Assembly (NCBI GenBank): GCA_947259605.1
Contig: CAMYMX010000009.1
Coordinates: forward strand, 1-21,016
DNA: 21,016 nt
Source: an uncultured Polyangiaceae bacterium
GTDB lineage: Bacteria; Myxococcota_A; Polyangia; Polyangiales; Houyiibacteriaceae
Direction: 5' to 3'
Below are positions 15,688-21,016 of this stretch, piece after piece (the stretch's first letter is position 1; the number at the start of each line of letters is the position of its first letter). A program made the translations under genes and the position numbers. The notes under the pieces are model-generated. The model did not search any database. It was not told the origin of the DNA and was given only the letters and a program-made list of their open reading frames with translations.

Positions 15688-17367
15688 TCAGTTCACGTGA
15701 AATACATCATCACTGAGCTCTGCGCCGATGGTCGTGTTGCGCCGGATGACATCCGCCAGCGTCGTGCTCTGTATCTCGGCGGCTTCTTGTGCGCTGAAGG
15801 TCATGGAATACCAGTACCGATCGCCATCTCTCAGCGCCTCGAATTGGGTCTTGATGACATGAAACGCCAATTCGCCGACGTGTCCTCCGTTGACCGGATC
15901 CTCTGCGAGCGTCCCAACCCACAGGTCGATTTCATCGACGTCTGCGTACACCGATGCTAATCGCGCTTGCACGTCGGGGTCGCTGCTGACTTCGGCGAAG
16001 CTCGTTCGAGCGGCCAGACCGATTGCGTCCCGGGCGTCGTTGTAGCTCGGCAGACCGTGATCACGGCCGCGCTGGATGTTGAGCGACGCCAAGTCGAAGC
16101 CGCCCGCGCCAGGAGGTCCGAACAGGAAGTTGCGCACATCGTCCACCAACTCGGTGTCAATCTGCGAGCAGGCCTGGTTGGCCAGCCCGCGAAAGATCGG
16201 TTCAATCCCGCCCTCGTTCACCAATCGGTCGGGTCGAAAGAAGGCACCGCGCAGCGGAAGGTCGCCCTCGGGAATGGTGTTCAGGCTGGCATCGAGGCGC
16301 AGCAGCGTCGGGCTCAGCGCGCTATGTCCGAATCGATAGATCGCCGTCGAGAACTCGTTGCTGATCGCCGGGCTCACACTCCATTCGTAGGCCCAGTAGT
16401 GACTCAATGCGTTAGGCCCAAGCAGTGCTGGCAAGAACTCCTTGTAGGTGATGATTTGCATGAGTGCGCCGACGGTGCGACGCGCCTCTTGATAGATCTC
16501 CTCGCCGGTCAAAGCGGGATCGTTGGCCGCAATCTCAGCAGCCAATCGGTTGTGCTCTCGCACGAAAAGCGTGTGCATGGCGGTCAGACCGACCTGCTCG
16601 TTGGCCCGGACGTCCCCGGCGAGAAACAAGCTCGAGTCCGTTCCGCCCGCATTGGGCAAGCCGGCGCTATTGAATGGAAGCAAGTCACCCGCGCTTACCA
16701 GGAGTCGTCCAGTGCCATCATTAGTGCGCAGCGCCGCTGCCCGAACATCGTCCGAGCCGTAGACGTTTGACGCGTCGATGAAATGGGTGATCTGGTTCAC
16801 TTGCTGACGCGGAAAGGCCGGGTCGTTTCCGGTCCCTGGATGGTAGGCGGACCTGTCGAACGAGATCGTCGCTGTTCCAGAGCTCACCGGATCGAAATGT
16901 GGGTCGCCAGTCGGAACCGCAATCGGCATCGGCTCCGCAGGGCTCTGTGCCTCGGTGAGATCGATGTCGTGGTCGACGAACTGACCCCACTGCCAGAGGA
17001 AGTCGCTCGCGCCCAGCGCATTTGGCCCAGGCTGCGTGTCCGCGCAAAGCGCATTACTGATCTCACGAGGAGACGGGCGCCCCACACCGGCCATCGAAGC
17101 AACCGAGTCGCCGTAGTCCGTGGGCGTCATTCGCCGCAGCGTCGTATTTGCTGCACCGAGCTCGAAATGAGTCATGTGATTTCCAGTCCCGTCGATGCTT
17201 CGATATCGATCGGTGGGCTGTTCCGATGGGTCGGGCGGAGGTACGCTGGCCGGGTCCACGTCGGCTTCCGGACTAATTCCATCCATCAGGATCTGGATCG
17301 GGTCGACTGTTGACTGGCAAGTCATTGCCATGCTCGGCAAGAGCAGAAGCGTCGCAAGCCAACGCAT
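15688..17367 (-). CDS. Animal-type haem peroxidase (peroxidase-cyclooxygenase superfamily)
   Basis: A 559-residue protein with every superfamily hallmark. The distal histidine is in WGQFVDHDIDL (H133; the following Asp is a calcium ligand). RQQVNQITHFIDASNVYGSD spans 187-206. The catalytic arginine is in LFVREHNRLA (R270), and the proximal haem ligand is in YRFGHSAL (H348). LNIQRGRDHGLPSYNDAR follows. It should oxidise halides or organic donors with hydrogen peroxide. From ATG 17367 the N-terminus is a signal sequence ending in LLLLPSMAMTC, so it is exported, perhaps as a lipoprotein on C17, though the lipobox is imperfect. An open extension to 17520 lacks conserved features. The gene converges on the di-haem protein, their stops separated by 15 bases. 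Confidence 0.92.
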   Translation of the reverse strand: MRWLATLLLLPSMAMTCQSTVDPIQILMDGISPEADVDPASVPPPDPSEQPTDRYRSIDGTGNHMTHFELGAANTTLRRMTPTDYGDSVASMAGVGRPSPREISNALCADTQPGPNALGASDFLWQWGQFVDHDIDLTEAQSPAEPMPIAVPTGDPHFDPVSSGTATISFDRSAYHPGTGNDPAFPRQQVNQITHFIDASNVYGSDDVRAAALRTNDGTGRLLVSAGDLLPFNSAGLPNAGGTDSSLFLAGDVRANEQVGLTAMHTLFVREHNRLAAEIAANDPALTGEEIYQEARRTVGALMQIITYKEFLPALLGPNALSHYWAYEWSVSPAISNEFSTAIYRFGHSALSPTLLRLDASLNTIPEGDLPLRGAFFRPDRLVNEGGIEPIFRGLANQACSQIDTELVDDVRNFLFGPPGAGGFDLASLNIQRGRDHGLPSYNDARDAIGLAARTSFAEVSSDPDVQARLASVYADVDEIDLWVGTLAEDPVNGGHVGELAFHVIKTQFEALRDGDRYWYSMTFSAQEAAEIQSTTLADVIRRNTTIGAELSDDVFHVN

Positions 17368-17562
17368 GCGCGTTATCCAATCAGGTTTCACGGGCGATAG
17401 TCTCGGGGTCGGGCGTGGTTGGATATACCGAAAATCGCTTCGACTTGGAAGCTCGAACGACCCGGTCGTCAGGGTTGTCCGATTTCGACTAGTTCCCAGT
17501 AAGACCATGCGGGGTCGCAAGGAAGTCAGATGTGGGAATTCTCACAAGCTGCACACTCGACC
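17368..17562. promoter_or_regulatory. Upstream region of the haem peroxidase
   Basis: These 195 bases separate the minus-strand methyltransferase stop from the peroxidase start. On the minus strand a TATATCC near 17426-17432 could be a -10 element; no matching -35 is convincing. I see no hairpin strong enough to call a terminator and no small gene. Confidence 0.2.
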
Positions 17563-18351
17563 TCAGGGACGTCGGAACCGCAGATAGTAGTTCTCGCGCA
17601 GTAGATCGACCTCCGAGTCGAAGACGAATCCGGCTTGCTCGATCTCAGTGACTACCGTCGATTTTGGGGCTCGTACGTGTTCCAGGACGGCGGGGCTGCT
17701 CCGTCCCTCGGGCCGCTTCATGTCGACGAGCACCAGGGTCGTGCCCGGCCGCAGGGCCTCGAAGAGGGAGCGCATGTACGCCTTCGGGTACTCGATGTGA
17801 TGATAGGTGTCGCACATGAACGCCAGGTCGAGCGAACCCGGCTTCAGGCCCGTTGCCCGTTCCTGCCCTCGCATGACCACGATGTTGAGGAGCCCCTCAG
17901 TCCGGGCACGCTCTCGAATGCGCTCGAGAAACGCGGGGACGATGTCCACGGCAAACACCGTCCCCCGCTCCCCGACCCGCTTCGCCATTTCGGTCGTGAG
18001 CAAGCCCGTGCCCGCTCCGATGTCAGCAACGACCATCCCGTCTTCGAGCCCGATCGCGTCGACAATATCGCTGCGTCTGCGGACTATCTCCCGGGTTTTG
18101 GATTCCAAAATCCGCGTGTATCGATAGAGTCCGTCGTCGCGAAAGTAGGGATCGTTGATGCCAGGCTTTACGCTGGGCTCCTCGATCGCCGGGAGCGGCT
18201 CGAAACGAGCCGACGCGGCGGGGTCGGACGCCACAACGGCAAGGTCATTCGCATCATCCGGCGCTGCAGGGTTGGCCGAGCCCGCAGCACAGCCCAGAGA
18301 AGCGAAGGCAGCGACGCAAAGCAGCCAGGAGCTCACGGGAGGCAACCGCAT
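17563..18351 (-). CDS. Class I SAM methyltransferase with lipoprotein-like signal peptide
   Basis: A 262-residue protein from ATG 18351. Residues 1-21 (MRLPPVSSWLLCVAAFASLGC) look like a signal peptide ending in a lipidation cysteine. A low-complexity Ala/Pro/Asp linker runs to about residue 50. The methyltransferase fold then shows motif I ADIGAGTGLL (109-118), the acidic VFAVDIV (132-138) and MCDTYHHIEYP (179-189). The fold is of the Methyltransf_11/25 kind. An enzyme needing cytoplasmic S-adenosylmethionine behind an export signal is odd, though such lipoprotein-like members are known in several phyla. The start could lie further upstream, since the frame is open to 18603, but those residues overlap the divergent gene and are not conserved. 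No good Shine-Dalgarno is seen. Confidence 0.8.
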   Translation of the reverse strand: MRLPPVSSWLLCVAAFASLGCAAGSANPAAPDDANDLAVVASDPAASARFEPLPAIEEPSVKPGINDPYFRDDGLYRYTRILESKTREIVRRRSDIVDAIGLEDGMVVADIGAGTGLLTTEMAKRVGERGTVFAVDIVPAFLERIRERARTEGLLNIVVMRGQERATGLKPGSLDLAFMCDTYHHIEYPKAYMRSLFEALRPGTTLVLVDMKRPEGRSSPAVLEHVRAPKSTVVTEIEQAGFVFDSEVDLLRENYYLRFRRP

Positions 18352-18439
18352 CGACAGGAGTCTACGATAAGATAGATTCAAGCCAAGCATGCGCCGCCGA
18401 ATGGGTGCGGCCAACGGAAAGTACGCCAGGAGATGAGCG
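18352..18439. promoter_or_regulatory. Divergent spacer with CoA-transferase RBS
   Basis: The 88 bases divide the methyltransferase and CoA-transferase starts and should hold both promoters. AGGAGA at 18428-18433, six bases before GTG 18440, is a strong Shine-Dalgarno and fixes that start. No clear operator is visible. Confidence 0.4.
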
Positions 18440-19666
18440 GTGAAGAGCTTCATCAGGGTCGATGACGACGGATTGCAATCGCTGCCCCTGGCGGGCATCA
18501 AGGTGATCGAGTTCACCCACATGGTCATGGGCCCAGCCGTGGGTCTCATCCTGGCAGACATGGGCGCCGATGTGATCAAGCTGGAGCCGGTGCACGGGGA
18601 CAAGACCCGCGGTTTGCCGGGCTCGGGCGCGGGTTACTTCCCCGCTTACAACCGGAACAAAAGGTCGCTCTGCGTGGATCTGAAGTCGCCGCAGGGAAAA
18701 GCTGCGGTACGACGCCTCGTCGAGGGCACGGATGTACTGATCGAAAATTTTCGTCCCGGAACGATGGATCGTCTCGGGTTTGGCTACGAAGCGCTTCGCG
18801 AGCGAAACGCGCGCCTCATCTATTGCTCCGAAAAGGGCTTTCTCGCCGGTCCCTACGAAAAGCGCACGGCGATGGATGAGGTCGCGCAGATGATGGGCGG
18901 GCTCGCGTACATGACCGGCCCGCCCGGACGGCCTCTGCGCGCGGGCGCATCCGTCATCGACGTGCAGGGGGGAATGTTCGGTGCGCTTGGCATCCTCGGA
19001 GCGCTGCTGCAACGCAAAGAGACTGGCGGAGGCCAGAAAGTCATCGCATCGCTGTTCGAAAGCACCGTGTTCCTGATGGGTCAGCACATGGCCCAATACG
19101 CGGTCACCGGCGAGGCGGCCGCGCCGATGCCCGCGCGTATCTCCGCATGGGCGATCTACCAGGTGTTTGAAACCAAGGACGACGATTTGGTGTTCGTCGG
19201 CATCGTGAGCGACAAGCAGTGGGAAATTTTGTGCGACGCGTTCGGCTTGAACGAGCTGGCCGCCGACGAATCGCTTGCGACGAACGATGGGCGAGCCGCC
19301 GAAAAGGACCGGCTGCTGCCGATCATCAAGAGTGTCTTCGCGAGCTACAGCAAGGCAGAGCTGATGGCTAAGCTAGACGCGAGCGGCTTGCCGTTTGCCC
19401 CGATTACCCGGCCGGACGAGCTCTTTGACGATCCGCATCTGAATGCAGGGGCTGGACTAGTGCCATTCACCGTCACCGACGGCGAGCGCAAAGGGCACGA
19501 GGCCAAGCTCCCTGCCCTGCCGCTCGAAATGGACGGGCACCGCTTTGGGCTACGCCTGCCGGTGCCGCGCGCCGGCGAGCACAGTCGCGAAATCCTGGCC
19601 GAGGCCGGATACTCCGACGACGAAATCGAGGACTTGCTCAGAGCCGGGGTCGTGACCGCAGAGTAG
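18440..19666 (+). CDS. CaiB/BaiF (family III) CoA-transferase
   Basis: A 408-residue enzyme, normal length for class III CoA-transferases, which move coenzyme A between carboxylic acids through an aspartyl-CoA thioester. The N-terminus reads LPLAGIKVIEFTHMVMGP (15-32), then LILADMGADVIKLEP (36-50), CVDLKSPQGKAAVRRL and VLIENFRPGTMDRLGF, all highly conserved in the family. The aspartate in AMDEVAQMMGGL (D146) is the expected catalytic residue. The C-terminal part contains GLPFAPITRPDELFDDPHL, also typical. The start is a GTG with a strong AGGAGA before it. Many relatives act in carnitine, bile-acid, oxalate or alpha-methylacyl-CoA metabolism; the substrate here is not determinable. It has no metabolic partner gene within the window. 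Confidence 0.93.
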   Translation: MKSFIRVDDDGLQSLPLAGIKVIEFTHMVMGPAVGLILADMGADVIKLEPVHGDKTRGLPGSGAGYFPAYNRNKRSLCVDLKSPQGKAAVRRLVEGTDVLIENFRPGTMDRLGFGYEALRERNARLIYCSEKGFLAGPYEKRTAMDEVAQMMGGLAYMTGPPGRPLRAGASVIDVQGGMFGALGILGALLQRKETGGGQKVIASLFESTVFLMGQHMAQYAVTGEAAAPMPARISAWAIYQVFETKDDDLVFVGIVSDKQWEILCDAFGLNELAADESLATNDGRAAEKDRLLPIIKSVFASYSKAELMAKLDASGLPFAPITRPDELFDDPHLNAGAGLVPFTVTDGERKGHEAKLPALPLEMDGHRFGLRLPVPRAGEHSREILAEAGYSDDEIEDLLRAGVVTAE

Positions 19667-19709
19667 CGCTGGCTTGACAACGACTCACGGGAGCGAGACG
19701 TTCGACCGC

Positions 19710-20015
19710 CTATGATGCACCCAACGATGCGATCATGAAAGGCTGGCGCGATCGCAACGAAGCCTCCGACCAGTATTGGAAGAACGACCAGGGTGAGTAC
19801 ATCACGAGCTGGTTAGTGGAGTTCGGATCGGTCGCGATGTTTCGGTCGTTCGCGTCGGCCGAACCGGGTGGCAGCACGTTCAGGAACACGCCGTTGTCGC
19901 CGAACGGATCGGTTTCCATGTTGGGGGCGGTCCCCGAGCTGTCGTCCGAGGAGCAGGAAATCAAGAATAGAGAGGCGCCAAGAACGAAGGTCGGGAGCCA
20001 AAAACGGGATTTCAT
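19710..20015 (-). CDS. Small lipoprotein, possibly a truncated penicillin acylase-like remnant
   Basis: A 101-residue frame from ATG 20015. The N-terminus MKSRFWLPTFVLGASLFLIS followed by C21 is a clear lipoprotein signal (lipobox LISC), and a Ser/Asp-rich linker follows. Residues 46-51 read NVLPPG, then TNQLVMYS (67-74) and FFQYWSEAS (78-86). In penicillin-acylase-family exported proteins similar blocks (ILPPG, DQLxMY, a Tyr-Lys-Asp-Ala-Ser end) occur before the catalytic region, spaced more widely. The present frame could be the remains of such a gene after deletions, since the last 15 residues look unrelated and the catalytic chain is absent. It could equally be a genuine small lipoprotein. 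I do not claim a function. Confidence 0.45.
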   Translation of the reverse strand: MKSRFWLPTFVLGASLFLISCSSDDSSGTAPNMETDPFGDNGVFLNVLPPGSADANDRNIATDPNSTNQLVMYSPWSFFQYWSEASLRSRQPFMIASLGAS

Positions 20016-20075
20016 GGACGCGAGGCTATCCGAACTCGGCGACGAGCGGGGCAAGGTTTCTCGCGCTTCCGCCGC

Positions 20076-21016
20076 TCAGAGCGACCTAAGGAAAGCGAAA
20101 AGCGCCTCTTTGTCGCCTGTGCTCAGATTGGCGGCTTCCGTTCGAGATGCGGCAGCTTCGCCAGCGTGCTCGGTGATGGCTCCTTCGATCGTGCTGGCGC
20201 GGCCGTCGTGCAGGTAGGGAGCGCTTCGGGCCAGGCCCCAAAGAGGGGATGTCCGGAACTCATGCATCCCCGCGTCGCCTTCTTCGATCCCAAGCGCGTT
20301 GGGATCCGCGATGTCATGCAGCAGGAGGTCGGTGTACGCACGCACGTCGACGCCGGAAGGCCCGGCGCCACCGATAACTGGATCGAAATGACAGGAGCGA
20401 CAGGCGTCGCCATTGAACCGTGGACCCAGGCCATACTCGAGACCAAAGTCGCGATCGAAGAGGATGCGACCCTGTTCAAACAGCGCGCGTTCCGAAGGCG
20501 CAAGCCCCGCGAGAGGCGCTCCGTATTGGCCCTCGAGCGGAACCTCGGACTGAGGAGGTAGCAGGCCCGCTGTCTTTTGCGTTCGGCCGCCTAATGACTC
20601 GAGAAACGCGAGCAAGTCGTCGCGCTCCTCGGACGGGAGCGCCAGGTACGCATCGCGGCCGCTTCGCCACCATGCCATCGAATCGCGTCATCGATCGTGT
20701 CCGCACGCCCGTCGTGCAGGTATGGGCTCGACGCCGCGACACCCCAGAGGGGTTGAGTGCGGAACTCGCGCCCGCTGGCTTCTCCCATCGGGAAACCGTC
20801 CGCGAGATGATCGCCCATGTCGTGGACGAGCAGGTCTGTGTAGGCCGGGATTGGCCCTCTGGGACTTCGTAACGACGAGAGGTGGCATTTGTCGCAGCCC
20901 ACTTTCCGGAAGGCCGCCGATCCGCGTTCGGTCGCCGGGCTTGGCCCATCTGGCTCTGGTGCGGCGAGAAGCATCGCAAAGGACACGAGGTCGAATAGCT
21001 CCGAATCGGAAAGCTC
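20076..21016 (-). pseudogene. Di-haem oxidoreductase (DUF1111-like) relic, frameshifted, cut by right edge
   Basis: The frame enters from the right edge (ELSDSELFDLVSFAMLLAAP) and holds a haem site CDKCH (20896-20882). It continues with AYTDLLVHDMGDHLADG, REFRTQPLWGVA, YLHDGRADTIDDAI and WHGGEAA, the typical C-terminal half of DUF1111 di-haem proteins. Near 20660 the sense continues in another frame (RDAYLALPSEERDDLLAFLE); restoring one C would join them. The usual stop after that helix is absent. A second module follows: LFEQGRILFDRDFGLEYGLG, CRSCH (20402-20388) and DPVIGGAGP, the normal first-haem region. It jumps directly to AYTDLLLHDI and a second C-terminal block ending at TGA 20078. The middle of that second module, with its second haem, is missing. 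It is probably non-functional. Confidence 0.75.

Noticed and set aside
15967..16770. Plus-strand open frame of 267 codons
   Set aside because: Antisense to the haem peroxidase with no recognisable motif; shadow frame.
1..21016. tRNA, rRNA, insertion sequence, prophage or defence genes
   Set aside because: Nothing in the coding content or gaps matches these; I found no transposase, integrase, terminal inverted repeat or cloverleaf-like sequence.

Overview
The window is GC-rich, densely packed bacterial DNA with genes on both strands and mostly short gaps. It most resembles the Myxococcota or a related former-deltaproteobacterial lineage. The clues are a secreted protein ending in aspartate-rich 'DNDGDG' calcium-type repeats plus a Cys / membrane-helix / Arg tail of the MYXO-CTERM kind, a bacterial animal-type haem peroxidase, di-haem oxidoreductases, a CaiB/BaiF CoA-transferase and a YhhN protein. 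This placement is inference from gene content; no rRNA or tRNA gene is visible.

Layout. 1-1484 (minus): a class III aminotransferase whose stop codon overlaps the GTG start of a kinase-like protein cut by the left edge. 1774-3810 (plus): a beta-lactamase-fold serine hydrolase and a TauE/SafE-type permease. 3818-4625 (minus): the wreck of an amidase gene. 4641-5396 (minus): an NnrU-type membrane protein. 5420-6828 (plus): three consecutive surface-polysaccharide gene relics (GT4 glycosyltransferase, WbpV-like epimerase, WbpL-like sugar-phosphate transferase). 6848-8230 (minus): a fatty acid desaturase behind a two-CBS-domain protein. 8282-12352 (minus): a GT4 glycosyltransferase, a zinc-ribbon methyltransferase, a YhhN family membrane protein and a long-type phosphofructokinase. 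12457-15672 (plus): a large secreted beta-propeller/di-haem protein, convergent with an animal-type haem peroxidase (15688-17367, minus). 17563-18351 (minus): a lipoprotein-like SAM methyltransferase, divergent from a CaiB/BaiF CoA-transferase (18440-19666, plus). 19710-21016 (minus): a short lipoprotein, possibly a remnant, and a frameshifted di-haem (DUF1111-like) gene running off the right edge.

Two themes stand out. First, the window mixes intact housekeeping-like genes with an unusual number of broken genes. They show internal deletions that remove catalytic parts, point nonsense codons one transition away from the expected sense codon, and one frameshift that is exactly an 11-bp tandem duplication. 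Second, the right half carries an extracytoplasmic haem theme: the beta-propeller/di-haem protein, the haem peroxidase and the DUF1111 relic lie within 9 kb. I see no CRISPR array, insertion sequence, prophage or defence system, and no clearly new system.
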